Part shown: piece after piece, positions 10,579-22,338 of the stretch
Layout: each line of letters begins with the position of its first letter
Numbering within the stretch: the first letter of the stretch is position 1
Assembly (NCBI GenBank): GCA_025403435.1
Contig: CM046342.1
Coordinates: forward strand, 16,866,519 to 16,930,518
Source: Artocarpus heterophyllus
Lineage: Eukaryota; Streptophyta; Magnoliopsida; Rosales; Moraceae
Direction: 5' to 3'
DNA: 64,000 nt
Made by a program: the position numbers and the translations under genes
Notes under the pieces: generated by a model
Databases searched by the model: none
Seen by the model: the letters and a program-made list of their open reading frames with translations, nothing else
What the model was told of the DNA's origin: nothing

Positions 10579-13500
10579 GTTTTGCTCTGATCTCGAGACT
10601 TTGTTCTGTTTGTTTCAACTGTTGTTTGTGTTTTTTTTTTCTCACTTTCCAAGGAAAATGCTTTCTGGGTTTTACTCATTTCTTGTTGTTTTAGTCATTT
10701 CATTTTCTGTCTCGCAAAATCATGCTTTTGTTTCAGGGTTTTGTTGTTTCCTGTATAAACTTTTGTGGGTTTCGAGTAATTTTTTGGTTCTCTCTCTGTC
10801 ATAACTAATTAATGAAGTTTTTTTAATATTATTGTTTATTTATCTATTTTTTTGGTGGGAAAGATCACCATGGAGTTCATCTTTGTTACAAATGTGGATG
10901 GCCGTATCCAAACCCACACCCGAGTGCGAAACACAGACGTGCTCACAAGAGGATCTGTGGAACCATTGAAGGTCACAAGCTGGGTGACTTTGAAGGAAGC
11001 GCACATTCCGATGTTTCTGATGATGAACACCTCTCTGATGAAGATCACAACACCCCCAGTGAGAATCTGCTTCTTTTTCTTTATTATGCTATGCTTTGGA
11101 TATTTTTCTGAAATATTTGATAGAAAGACTCAAATTTTTATTTTGGATCTTCAATTCTTTCATGAGTGGGCTTTGAAAATACTCTAATTGTGCTGATTTA
11201 GGTGCAATTATTAACTACTTGGAAAAGATAATAACATTTTGAAGCCTATTGGTTCAGTTGGTTTCGCTTTTTTCTTTTTCCCTGAATTTGGATATTAATT
11301 ATTATTTTCAATATTTGCCTAAGATGTGAATGGATTATGATGTGGTTGTTGTTGTTAATTTGTCTGCATAAGGTCCAAAAGTCTTGGAAGCAAGCAGTCA
11401 TGAGAAGGGTAGTGGCAGAACTGGGGAAGTACTGAAATTACCGAATAGATCAGAAGATGAGACGTTTTCTGATGCGGCCGCAGAAGAGGTTTTAGATGGC
11501 GGAATTGGGGGAAAAGCTCAAGGAAGTGTAGAGGATGCTGGAGAATTAGCAACTAATGTGAAAAAGAATTTAAAGACTGAATCAAATACGGCACAATCCA
11601 TTGACCGTGGTCCAGCTGCTGGTGAGCATTCAATGTTATTGCAACTAATTGTCAAATGATGTTGGTTGCTTTCTTTGCATACAATTTAATATTTTTAAAT
11701 TATTATATATTTAGTTGAAAATGAAATTATGGTAAGAAGAATTTTCGTGGCGTTTAATAACCCTTCCTTTGAAAATCAAATACTAAGAAAGAGAAATAGT
11801 CAAAAGGACTTTTAATTCATTTAACAAATATTTGTGAAAGGGTCCAAGGTGTATAAGTAGTGCCAAAATATCAGTATGATATTGTGATGAGCAACAAGAA
11901 TAGACTGTGAAAATGATTATTAAGTTTAATTTCCTAATATTGTATTAGAGTTTAAATAAGTTTCCCGGAACTATTTCACCAGGTTACCTGTTAAGCTGAC
12001 AATTGGGTAGTTTTCGATTATTGGTTAGTTTACTTTCCTGTTTGTATTAGTTACTTTTCAATTCGTCTTAGTTTTTTCTTGTTATTTACTTCCCTATAAA
12101 ATAGGGATAAGGGTTATCATTTAATTCAGGCTAAGACTTGATTAATGATAATTAAATCTAATATTCAGATTCTTTCTTTATATATTCTAAATTCTAAATT
12201 CTAAATCTTAATTGCTAGTAACTATTTTTTTTTCTTAATGCGTGTATGTTAAAACAAAGGGTTGTTTGTTTCCATTTTAATTCTAATTATCATACTCTTT
12301 TAATATGTAGTTATACTGGTAATTTTTCTTTTCTGGTTTCCTGATTATCTTTTGAGGTGATATCAAGAGAACTTTTCTAATTGGCATATATCATATAACG
12401 TGATTATAGTTTTCACGTGCTTGTTTTCTTTATCTTTCTTCTTTAACATTAAGTAAATTTAAATGTGCAGAAACTGTTAAATCTCGTGGTAGCTCATCTG
12501 AAACCATCCAAACGCAGCATTCTGTAACTCCGGAGACAACGAATGATAGATCAGGGTTTGCACCTGAGTTGCCAGGATCTTCAGCAAGCTTCAACTCCAA
12601 TTCTACAGTTGGTTCTGTTTCGGATGGTCGAACTGAAGATTCAGCTGTTGTGATTGATGGCGATAGCAATGCTTCAGTTGATGACTTGCTTCCTCTCAAA
12701 TCTGAAACCCCTGAAGATGTGTCACGTGAGAATGAGAAGACCGTCGATGATGTTGTTGATGGCTCTTTGAAGTTGGCCGAACAGCAGATCTATCTGGAGG
12801 GACAGAGAGAAACTTATTTTCATAGCAATACCATCGATGATGTTGTTGATGGTTCTTTGAAGTTGGCCGAACAGGCGGACCGATCTGGAGGGACAAAAAG
12901 AAACTTATCTTGATAGCAATTTACGGGATGTCAAGACGCCACCCAGTAAGGTTGATGGTGAGACTGGCAGAGGCCATTTCCAAGCTGGACAAAAGTCTTA
13001 AAGGATAATTCAGAATCTTCATCACCTAAGCCAGAACATGGTATTCTTCCATTGCAGGAAGATGATAGTTTGAAAACTTCCAAAAGGGATGTTTCTCCTA
13101 AAGTAGAATCTGTTGAACATGTGGATGCTCTCGCTGATACCGCTGAAAAAACAGTGGAGATTGCAGGACTAAACTCTCTAGATTCTGATGATTTAATTGG
13201 GAAGAGGGAAGAAGTAGATGCAAATGTACATATGCTTTCTCTAGCAGATCACATACATGTAGTTGAAAACCCCGAGATCATGCTTAAAGATTTCAAAGAC
13301 CATAAAGTAATGAAACTAGATCAATCTGCCACCTTAGAATGCAAACAAGCTAAAGACAAGGGGGATGACGCTCAAGGTCCTGCTCTTGAGAAGAGTTCTC
13401 AGTCAAACCAAAGTGAAGGGATTGTGCTTTCTTCTTCTGATAAGCATGATTTAGAAGATAGTGTTCGATTGGATCAGGACAGCAGCACGAGAATCGTCAA

Positions 13501-16500
13501 AGACGTGCTTGTTGAAGGGGATGCTGATCTGTCTCTGTTCGAGATCGAGAAAACTGAAAGCCAAAGATCCAACAAAATAGGAACCTTTGCTGGGGTTGCG
13601 ATGCCTTATATTTATAAAGCCCTTTCAGTCTCTTCTGCCAAAAAACAGGAATATCGTGATATTTGCAACGACACTTCACAGGGAAATGTTTTAGGAAATA
13701 TTGACAACGCGGTATCTGTTGCGGATTTGGCAATTGCTTCGGGCAGTGCCTGGAACAATTCTAGAAACCCACGTAGTCAGTGAGAGTGGTTACAAGCAAG
13801 CTGAGAAATCTGATTTGTCTGGAGATCACCACAACAAAGGAGCCAGAGTGGTTGACCATACTGAGAATCCTGTCACTGCTGCTGAAACTGCTGGTAGTGG
13901 ATTTCAATTCCAAGTTAATCCAACAACTTACGTACAGGAAGGAGATGATGCTGGGAGCTTTGTGGATATAACTGGAAATGACGATGCTGATGTTGTTGCT
14001 CGTCTTGTGAAGAATGAAACTGAAGTTGACAGTGAGAAGGAAAGTGGCTCAGAGTGCCCTGTAGATTGCTCATGGATTTGCCTAGGAATCTCTCTGAAGT
14101 TGAAATTCATCCAGTAACCATCTTATGGGAAGGAAACACTGCTGGTGATCTTGATCAAGTTGAGACCAAAAAGGACGAAATAACTGATGATCCCTCGTGA
14201 TGCTGTTGCTCGTGATGCAAAGGATGAAACTGAAGTTTGCAACGACAATAGTCCCTCAAGGGAAAGATATCCTGTAGTTACTTCTGAATCTGCTAAGAGC
14301 CTTGTTGAAGTTGAAATTAATTCAGAAACTAACTTACAGGAAGGAGACACTGCTTGTAATTTCCAAAAGGTTGAGACCAAAAAGGACGACTATAACTGTT
14401 GCTGCTTGTGATGTTTCTGTTCGTGATGTAAAGGATGAAACTGGCGTTGACAACTGACTAATAGTCCCTTGAAAAAAAGTGGCTTGGAGCACCCTGTAGT
14501 TATTCCTGGATCTGCTAAAAACCTTGCTGAAGTTGAAATTAATGCTGTTACCAACTTGCAAGAAGGAGATTCTGCTGGTACTCTTGATAAGGTTGAGACC
14601 AAACAGAACGAGATAAGTGGAGATGCTTGTGATGGTACTGTAGGTCATGTAAAAGATGAACTTGGAGTTGACAACATTATTGATCCGACAAAGGAGAGTC
14701 TTGCAGAGCACCCCATAGTTACCTTTGAATTTTCTAAGAATTCATCCGACTTCGAAGTCGATCCTAAAACCAACTTCGGGGAAGAAGACACTGCTGGCAA
14801 TTGTGAAAAGGTGGAGGTCGAAATGGATGATATAAGTGGACGTGCTTGTGGTACAAATAGCTGAAACTGGAGTTGACAACAACAATAGTCTTGTAAAGGA
14901 AATTCGCTCAGAGCATCCTATAGTTGCTTCTGAATCTGCCAAGAATCTTGCTGAAGTCGAAATTGATTCAGGAACCGACTTACAGGAAAGGAGACACTTC
15001 TGGCAATTTCAACGAGGATATAATTGGAGGTGCTTGTGGTGCGAAGGGTGGAATCGGAATTCGATAGCAACAATAGTCCATCAGAGGACACTTGCTCAGA
15101 GCATCCTGTAGTTGCTCCCAAAGCTGCTAAGACTATCTGTGGAGTTGAAAATATTCTGGAACCCGACTTACGGGGAGGAGACACTGCTGGTATAACTGGA
15201 TGTTCTTGTGAAGCTGCTGCTCCTGAAGCAAAGTATGAAACTGGAGTTGACAACGACAATAATCCCTCAAAGGAAAGTTTCTCAGAGCCCTACCTTGTGG
15301 TTACTCCAGAATATGCCATGACTGAGGCTGCAATTATTCTTGAAACCAAAATACAGGAAGGGGACACTGCTAGTACTTTCACAATGGTTGAGACCAAAAA
15401 GGACGTAATAACTGGAGGTTCTTGTGATGCTGCTTCTCGTAATGTGAAGGACGAGACTGGAGTTGACAATGACAATAGTCTGTCAAAAGAAAGGTTCTCA
15501 GAGCCGAACCTTGTAATTACTCCTGAATCTGCGAAGACTGAATCCGAAATTAATCCAGAAACTAAGTTGCAGGAAGGAGACGCTGCTTGTAATTTGGAAA
15601 AGGTTGAGATCAAAATGGACAAAATAACCAGAGGTTCTTGTGATGCTGCTGCTTGTGATGTGAAGGATGAAACTGGGGTTGCCAACAGCAATAGTCCCTC
15701 AAAAGAGAGTTGCTCAGAGCACCCCGTAGTTGCTCCCAAATCTGTTAAGATTCTCTCTGAAATTAATCTGGTAACCGACTTACAGGAAGGAGATGTTGCT
15801 GCTACTTTTGGTAAAGTTGAGACAAAAAAGGATAATACAACGGGAGATGCTTGTGATGGTACTGTAGGTCACATGAAAGATGAAGTTGGAGCTGACAACG
15901 CTGTTGGTCTTGCAAAGAATCCTATAGTTGCGAGGAATCTCTCTGACCTTAAAGATGTTTCTGAAACCAACTTACAGGAAGAAGATGCTGCTGGTAATTT
16001 TGAGAAGGTTGAGACCAAAAGGGACCATATAATTGCAGATTCTTGTGATGCTGCTGTTGGTCGTGTGGGAGTTGAAATTGGGGGTGCAAATAGTGTTGTT
16101 CCTGCAAAAGAAAGTGGCCCAGAGAATGCTGCAGTTACTTGTGAATCTACTAACCAGTTCTCGGAATTAGATGTTAATCCAGCAACGAACTCGCAGGAAG
16201 GTGATGACACCTTTGATTCTGAGAAGGGTCGAACGGAGAAGTTTGTTGAACATCAGGCTGAAAGCAAGGAAGGTTTTGTAAAGGAGAATCTGCCTGTGCA
16301 AATAAAATCTACCACGGAATCTGCTAGCTACCCTCGAGAATTCCAAACCATTGCAGACGATGTGGTAAATGGATCAACAGAATCGTTAGGGGAAACTGGG
16401 GTTAGGGCTTTGGATTCGAGCAGATTAGATGATGATGTGGTGAAAGAAATTCAGATAGATCCAGTAGACGATAAACTCGACAAAAATGACAAAGTAAAGG

Positions 16501-17852
16501 AGGAGCTTTTATTTAGTACTACTGCTCAATCAAATCATGAAAGAGAAGTGAGACCGTCATCGTATACTGTGGATGACCATGTAAAAGAAGCAGCACTTTC
16601 TCCTGCAGTTGAGGATACATCTGCTAGAGAGTTTGATGCAGCTTCTGGGTTGGATAGACAACAGTTTGGTGGTTCTACTCATGGTATGTCGGTTGACTCA
16701 AGTAGCCAAAGTGAGAGTCTTGAAAATAACTGGGGATCTGTTTCAGGTAATTTTCTCTCTTAAACAAAGTTTAGCTTGATTAACCTTATCTAAAGATCTA
16801 TAAGAGTTACTGTTTTGGGTATCAGTTTCACTAAATATGGCGTCTAAAACAGCAAAGTTTGAATTATAGACTCTGCAACTTTGTCTATAATTGGTGTTAT
16901 TGTGAGTTTAATCATGTGTTTTAACTATTTGATGCGAAAGCTTGAAATGTTAAAAAAAATAAAATACAAAAAGTGCTGTCTGTGTTTACCTTTTATACTC
17001 ACAAGTTTGTATATAGATTTTTAAAATCTTCCTCTTCAACCCTTAATAGTTTATTTCAAATCAGTTTTTGTGTCTTTATTGTTTATCTTTTGACTACCTT
17101 TTTAGTGGATTATAGTCTTAAAATGTGTTAGTAGTAATGTATTAAAAAGAGGACAAAGTTGGCAATTAGTGTTTTGGCTTGATCCCTTGTACTGACCATT
17201 CTGCAAAAAGCTGAGTCCATTTTCTTTCTCCGCTTTGATGCATGGGATAGCGCTTTCGAGCCAATCAGACGCACAACCTGTTGTAGATGCTGACAATGTA
17301 CCAAAGGAGTCGAAATCTATGTCTGAGAGACAGTATCCTGACAACTCAGATATGTTTGAGCCGCCGTCATTCGTGACCTTGGTTGAACCGGGAGGGGAAA
17401 ATGACCAAAAAGCTACTGCTGCGGAAAATCGGATAAAACCTCTAACCACGCAAGCGGGGTGGTTCCCTTCGATTACGCACGTCGTGCACGAATCACAAGG
17501 GAGAAAGAAGAATGAGGAGATAATTGCAAAGGTAACAAACCAGAGCACTAGTAAACCACACAGTCCTTTTAAAAACCTCCTGGGTGAAGCCTCTCTAGAC
17601 ACCAGAGCAAAGTCACCTAAACGGAAAGGTCTAGCTCCTTCGCCTCAGAAAGACGACAAAGCAGCTTCAACAATCAACTCCGTACTGGATACTGAATCGT
17701 CCTTAGATCATGCTGATCATGCTGCAAACAGAGAGATCGGGAACAAATGGAACTCGCCAGCAAGGTATCCTACAGAGATTAAAAGAGAGAAAAGGAAACC
17801 AAAAGGAAGACCATACTGGGCACAGTTTATGTGCTGCTCATGCGTTCATTAA
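10533..17852 (+). CDS. C2H2-like zinc-finger, repeat-rich acidic protein gene (five exons; exon 4 frame disrupted)
   Basis: Exons read from GT-AG sites and phase: 10533-10578, 10864-11058, 11373-11621, 12471-16746 and 17251-17852. Every junction is phase 1, with in-frame joins Gly/Asp, Ser, Glu and Ala. The N terminus carries a C-x2-C-x12-H-x3-H finger followed by Cys (exon 2). After it come a D/E/S-rich segment (SDVSDDEHLSDED), about twelve ~68-residue acidic repeats, and a basic C terminus ending CCSCVH. I recognise this architecture as an uncharacterised plant family; its function is not known to me. Nuclear action is only a guess from the finger and the basic KREKRKPKGR tail. Exon 4 is 4276 bases, which is out of step by one. 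The sequence upstream of 15024 needs several frame changes, so the gene is either decaying or the sequence contains small indel errors; the 579-codon stretch 15024-16746 is uninterrupted. Confidence 0.75.
10864..11058 (+). CDS. Exon 2: zinc-finger exon
   Basis: Acceptor AG at 10862-10863, donor GT at 11059. In the correct frame it encodes GVHLCYKCGWPYPNPHPSA then KHRRAHKRICGTIEG: Cys-x2-Cys-x12-His-x3-His with a further Cys three residues on. An acidic/serine run SDVSDDEHLSDEDHNTPS follows. A longer open frame in another register spans this exon and reads into the intron; it lacks any domain and is a shadow. Confidence 0.8.
11373..11621 (+). CDS. Exon 3 of the zinc-finger repeat-protein gene
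   Basis: Acceptor after CATAAG at 11372, donor GT at 11622. The encoded sequence is polar and acidic (PKVLEASSHEKGSG, RSEDETFSDAAAEEV). The RSEDE.FSDA motif recurs in related plant proteins as I recall them, which supports the frame. The 849-base intron that follows is AT-rich and holds nothing recognisable. Confidence 0.75.
12471..16746 (+). CDS. Exon 4: long repeat exon with frame disruptions
   Basis: Acceptor after GTGCAG at 12470; donor GT at 16747. It opens in one frame from 12471 (ETVKSRGSSSETIQ) to about 12865. Relative to the repeat consensus, frame changes fall near 12865, 13000, 13770, 14055, 14190, 14390, 14455, 14860, 14990 and 15020. From 15024 it is open to the donor. The encoded sequence is acidic and hydrophilic, with no transmembrane segment and no enzyme motif. 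An alternative is that some of these points are skipped by unrecognised introns, but no convincing GT-AG pairs restore them all. Confidence 0.65.
12739..12921 (+). repeat. ~91 bp tandem duplication inside exon 4
   Basis: Two adjacent copies of a unit beginning with a T(V/I)DDVVDGSLKLAEQ-coding segment (12739 and about 12830). The second copy has one extra base just after GAACAG (about 12866), which throws the frame to a stop at 12911. Confidence 0.8.
13800..16230 (+). repeat. Array of about twelve ~205 bp coding repeats
   Basis: The motif LQEGD(T/D)A recurs with its codons near 13935, 14127, 14336, 14562, 14778, 14985, 15171, 15352, 15569, 15783, 15974 and 16194, a spacing of 181-226 bases. 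Each unit carries in order (S)EHPVV, ESAKN, E(V/I)EIN, LQEGDTA, KVETKKD, CDAA and VKDETGVDN. Units differ by substitutions and small indels, in-frame in the later half and frame-breaking in the earlier half. This is a protein-coding minisatellite. Confidence 0.85.
17251..17852 (+). CDS. Exon 5: C-terminal exon
   Basis: Acceptor AG at 17249-17250 after a pyrimidine tract (about 17219-17235). It joins exon 4 as Gly-codon base plus CG to give Ala. It encodes about 200 residues with GWFPSITHVVHESQGRKKNEE, SPFKNLLGEASLDTRAKSPK, and a basic end KREKRKPKGRPYWAQF then CCSCVH before TAA. The conserved-looking Cys-containing terminus is typical of the family as I remember it. Confidence 0.8.
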
Positions 17853-18887
17853 ACTCATGAAATGGCTCGTCTGTTGAACCGCGAGAAATAAGGTGACCAC
17901 CCTTCACTGCACCATTTACATTGAAGCTCGTGCCGATTAAATATAAGGTTATGATGCAAAGTCTAGGTTCTGTGCTGGTAGTTGTCTAAATCTACTATGA
18001 AATACAGGTACATGGAATAAGTCGTTTCAATATAGTTTGTGAATTTTATGGTCTCTAGTCTCTATTATTCATCTAGGCCCTTGGTTTGTATATTTTGGGG
18101 CTCTTTACTGAATTGCAGGGGTGTCTTTGCAGCATGGTTTTTATTGTATTCACTGTTTACTAGATCCATTCATTCTGGTTTTGGAGGCAGAGTGCTACTT
18201 TAGTAGTTTTGATCAGTTGATATTATTATTATTATTTTTTTGTTTGAGTAGCTGGAAGTCTTGGTGAATAATCAAAGAATATTGTGAGCCATTGGAATTT
18301 TAAAAACACTTTAATTCTGAAAGAACTTCCATGAATTTTGCGATGTAGAATGTGCTATAAAGAGAAATTGTCCACTGGATTTTCTCAAATGAAATGTGTA
18401 TTGGGATCATAAGGATTAATACAAGAGTATAAAGACGACCAAGCCTCATTTTACATAGGTTTTGTTTGGTAACATTATTTCAACTATATAGTTCGTAAAA
18501 ACTTTCATAAACTATATTGTAAAACAAAAGTAGGTTATTATACAAAGCTCTCATATGTTACAGTAATTTCATTTAACTTTTGGTTTTAACTGTATTGTTA
18601 ATCACACTCATGGTGTTTATGTGGAAGGTGGCTTTCACTTTGAAAAGTAAGGAGAATAAATGAACCTGTATGGCTTTTATTGTTATTATAATAATAATAA
18701 TAATTATTATTAATGGTAAGCATGAGCAAATATATATATATATATATGAAGATTAAAACTTATTTTAAAATTTAGCTATGATATTGTCATTTCATACATT
18801 TAATGGACTTCATCGACCAAAATATTTGGTTCCAACATGGTACTAACAAATGAATCGATCTCAATTGGTCCGTCTTGGTGCTACTTA
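17853..18887 (+). other. 3' untranslated region and intergenic DNA
   Basis: No further coding sequence. An AAATAAGG signal-like run lies near 17886. Farther on are a TAA/ATT microsatellite (about 18689-18712), an AT dinucleotide run (about 18731-18748), and a GCTCTCATATGTTACAGTAA motif near 18545 shared with the MITE at 7253. Confidence 0.45.
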
Positions 18888-19011
18888 GGACCCATTTGTT
18901 TTGTGGTTCGAATCACGGTTTGAATCATTTTGCTACAATATTTTCTCTCACAAAAATTTAAATCTTCATTCAAATACTCTATTCAAATACTCGAACCAAA
19001 CAAACGGGCTC
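18888..19011. mobile_element. Tourist-like (PIF/Harbinger) MITE
   Basis: 124 bp with ends GGACCCATTTGTTTTG and CCAAACAAACGGGCTC, agreeing at about 12 of 16 bases as inverted repeats. It is flanked by TTA on both sides (18885-18887 and 19012-19014), the 3 bp target duplication of this superfamily. Confidence 0.75.
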
Positions 19012-19014
19012 TTA

Positions 19015-19991
19015 GTATTTGGTTTTTTGAACATCCCTAGTGCAAAGTCCCCTTAATGTTGGCTTGAATTGGGGTATATTAATTACAACCTTAATTCTTA
19101 ATTAAAAGTCTCATATCTAAGCTCCAAATTTTTAAACAACTCCAAATTATTGCAAGGTTTTGATAAAGAGATGAAAATGATAAGAACTAGAGAAAAATTT
19201 CCCATTTTAACCTCCTTAAATTTTATTTATAAAAATATTACAAAAAATAATTCATTTGGTAAAATTATAAAAATTATGGAGCACTTATACTAAAAAATGC
19301 AATTTAATCCTAAAATAGCTTCAAAATAGCCAAAATAAAAAAAATTGTAAAATTAGGCGTTGTTGGCCAATGCACGCCATGTGCGCATGCCTATAGTTGC
19401 GAGCTGTCATATGCGCTTGGTTCTTTACAATGCGATATTGCATGCCCCTCGGCTAAAAATGGGTCATTTGGTCACAAAATGACCCAAAACTTTTTTTTTT
19501 TTTTTTTTGAGTATTTCTCCTTATTTTAACACTTCTTAAAGCTCAAAATTTGTATAAAGAACCTAAAAGTAAAATAAAAAATGAAATATCCTCAAAAGCC
19601 ACAAATAAAGTTTAAATTTCATAAAAAATCACATGAATCTCAAACTTGTTGATGCAAATCATTAACTACTTTCCATTAAATCATTTTTCGATTGCAAAAC
19701 ATGTCCTAATCTTTAATTTTAATGAAACATAGAGGAAAACAAAAAAAGTTATAAAACCATCACCCTTGCATGGTAACTTGAATCCTCTACCTATTTCCTT
19801 TCATTCAAAGAGATGAATCGTAGTCTTAGAATTCTTTTAAAAACTTGAAATAAGGCCTAGAAAGTCTCCAAAAGACCAGCATACATGTTTAACAACTGTT
19901 TAGGATACTCGAAAACTGAAAGCATACAAGATTATGTTGATCTAGTTTCGGTCTTTTTCATCTTTCACTACCCAAACCTTTATTAAAACAC
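19015..19991. other. Intergenic DNA
   Basis: No gene seen. A short perfect inverted repeat GGGTCATT ... AATGACCC (19461-19485) and a T run just after it are present. The AT-rich stretch 19180-19420 resembles LTR-type sequence but has no ends I can define. Confidence 0.4.
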
Positions 19992-19994
19992 TTA

Positions 19995-20095
19995 GGGCTT
20001 GTTTGGCATACTGTATTGTATTGTATTACATTGTATTTTAGTATACAATACAATACAATACAATGCAATACAATACAATACGGTGTACCAAATAT
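19995..20095. mobile_element. Tourist-like MITE, left part (split by the gypsy element)
   Basis: Begins GGGCTTGTTTGG just after TTA (19992-19994). Its interior is a run of TGTATTGTATT and ACAATACAATAC repeats that folds on itself. The right end, ATGCTC before TTA (29163-29165), lies beyond the gypsy element. Joining across the insertion gives CCAAACATGCTC, an imperfect inverted match of the left end. Confidence 0.7.
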
Positions 20096-22233
20096 TGTAA
20101 CGCCCCGGAATTTATTTAATGTTATTGTAATATAAATGATGAATTAGTGTGCCATAATTAATGTTTCAACATTAATTTGATTACTTTGTTGGATTTTAAA
20201 TTTTTGGTTGTTTTGTTAATTTGATGAATTCAAATGATTTCTTATTGTTTTAAAATGATGTTTTGAGTTTTAAAACACAACAATTTGTGAAATGTTAAAA
20301 ATATTTTGTTTTACAAAACCGTAGGTGAAATTTGGTTTTCACACAATAAAACTGCCCACAAATTTCCTCTATTTATTTCCTTTTTCCCCTCCTCTCCCCT
20401 CACTCTCCCTGATCTCACTCTCTCTCGCCTGAGACTCTCTCGTTCTCTCTCAAATTCCCTTAAATTTTTGAATCAAAATTCGATCCAAGCTTCGAGTTAG
20501 CAAGGAGGAAGCTTGGGAATGTGATTTGGCAACCAAAAACGTGGATTTGAAGCTTCAATTCAAGGTTAGTTTTGAAATTTTTAAACTTTTTTAAAATTTT
20601 AAATTTTGTGCATTTTTGAAATCTAGGTTTGCTTGGGCTTAGAAAACCTTTGATTTAAGTTAAATGAACTTAGAACAATTAGAATCTAAGCTTAGATTGA
20701 AGAAAAATGGATTGGATTCAAGATTTTTCATTTTTCTCCTCATTTTCTCATTTTCAGATTTTTGAGTTTAAATTTTGTTTAAATGAGTTCAAAAGTGTTC
20801 TAGCATATTTTTCTATCAACTATGATTGTTTTCCATGCCTGGAATTTGAGAAAAACAGGTTAAAATCAAGATTTAGATTTTGGGGGAATCGAAAACCCGT
20901 GGCTGGATTTTTGGGTTTTCCCAGTTCGGCAGGCCGGATTAAGGATCGGCAGGCCGGTGTTCATCTGTTCGGCAGGCCGAACCTGGGAATGTCCGGCCGA
21001 CCGGACCTGGTTTCTGGCAGGCTGAACTGCACAGTGCGGCCGGCCGAAGCAGGGAGTTCGGCAGGCCGGCTGAGCATAGAAAATTTTGTGATTTTTTACC
21101 CGTTTTCACTATTTTGAACCCTGATTTAAATTTCAACTTTATAGAATGATTTTAAAGATACAAATGAAACACTAGGACATCATGAAATGGTTTAGTAACA
21201 TAGAATGTCTCGAACTAGATATTGATCGACTTAGTTTGTATCTAGGATCGTTTGTGGTTCCGCAGAGCTAACGTATAGCGGACCAGGATTACGGTGTGGG
21301 GCACCGGCACGAGTATTGAGGTAGGACTTCTACCCCATTCCTTGGTAGCCTAGTTTCAAAATGATTTGGCTTTGAAAAGGATTTCTATTAAAATGTTTTC
21401 AACGGTTGTTTGAAAATGAATTTATCGGTTATATTTTAATATACCGTGAACTGAAATGGACTTCATAATAAATGTAAATGACAATACTCGGTAATTGGGT
21501 TTTGAATGATGATGGAAATAAACACATAGGCATGATGCCATATCAGAGATCTGGTCGTGTAGCGATCGACCTTGGGGGCAGGTCTCGAAACCCAACTGGG
21601 CCACTATGGTGGTGATATCCTTATGGTTTGCCTAGAAAAGGAAAATGATATTTCTGGTTGTATGAGTAAACTGTTCTAGGTAAGAACGATTTTATTCAAA
21701 TTTATTTATTTATTTAAGGTTTCTTTTAAATAATCCTCGAATAATGAAATGTTTCTTTAAATCAAATTATTTTATAAAATATAGTCCTACTGAGCCTTTC
21801 GCTCACATTTTATTTATTTTAAATTTCCCCCCTTTTAGGTGGTTTTCCATTTAGGTTTGGAGAGGATTCAATGGACAGGACCCAGGAGCAATAGAGGAAC
21901 TAGTAGATTAATTTGTATTATTTAAATCAAGACATGTAAGATTTTAACTTTATTTGTACTTGGACTGTGATTGTATTTATGATATTGTCAGTACCATGTG
22001 TGTATACAAGTTGTGGGTCTGTGGGACCCATACTCATGACTTTATTGTTTTACTATTATTCGTTTAATGATTTCAATTGCTTAATGTATATGAACTCTTT
22101 TATAAGGTGTTGTTTTGAAAACCTTATATTTTATTACTTAATTCAACCCTTATACTCTTGATTTTTGATTAAATTCTCCTTTAATTAATTTAAATAATCC
22201 ACCACGTTACCTCCCGCACTTCGGGGCGTGACA
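20096..22233 (+). repeat. 5' LTR of the Tekay-type element
   Basis: 2138 bp, TGTAACGCCCC ... GGCGTGACA. It matches the 3' LTR along its full length. It has a C/T-rich segment (about 20380-20455), the palindrome cluster at 20925-21075 and an ACTGAGCCTTTCGCTCAC box near 21788. Open frames inside it (for example about 20707-21117) are not genes. Confidence 0.93.
20925..21075. repeat. GC-rich GGCAGGCCG palindrome cluster in the 5' LTR
   Basis: In an AT-rich LTR, a 150 bp patch carries repeated TTCGGCAGGCCG(A/G)-type units (near 20925, 20946, 20969, 21056) and the related TCCGGCCGACCGGA and GCGGCCGGCCGA palindromes. The same patch is in the 3' LTR. Confidence 0.8.
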
Positions 22234-22236
22234 GAA

Positions 22237-22248
22237 TGGTATCAGAGC
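22237..22248 (+). other. Primer-binding site, tRNA-Met type
   Basis: TGGTATCAGAGC three bases downstream of the LTR end, the standard initiator-tRNA-Met primer site of plant LTR elements. Confidence 0.9.
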
Positions 22249-22338
22249 TCAAAGTTATAAACCTTGGGAATTGTGCACACATAGGTTTGACAATGAAATA
22301 CCTCTGATAGTCCAAATTTTATTTTCAGAAGTGAGAGA

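Noticed and set aside
10852..11187. 111-codon open frame over the zinc-finger exon
   Set aside because: Wrong register; it runs through a GT donor into the intron, while the finger is encoded in another frame.
14918..15739. Long minus-strand open frames (113-149 codons) opposite the repeat exon
   Set aside because: They repeat with the same period as the plus-strand units and are mirror products of its codon bias.
20707..21117. 136-codon open frame in the 5' LTR, repeated as 146 codons in the 3' LTR (27597-28037)
   Set aside because: Lies inside LTRs across the palindrome patch; length differs between copies and no motif is present.
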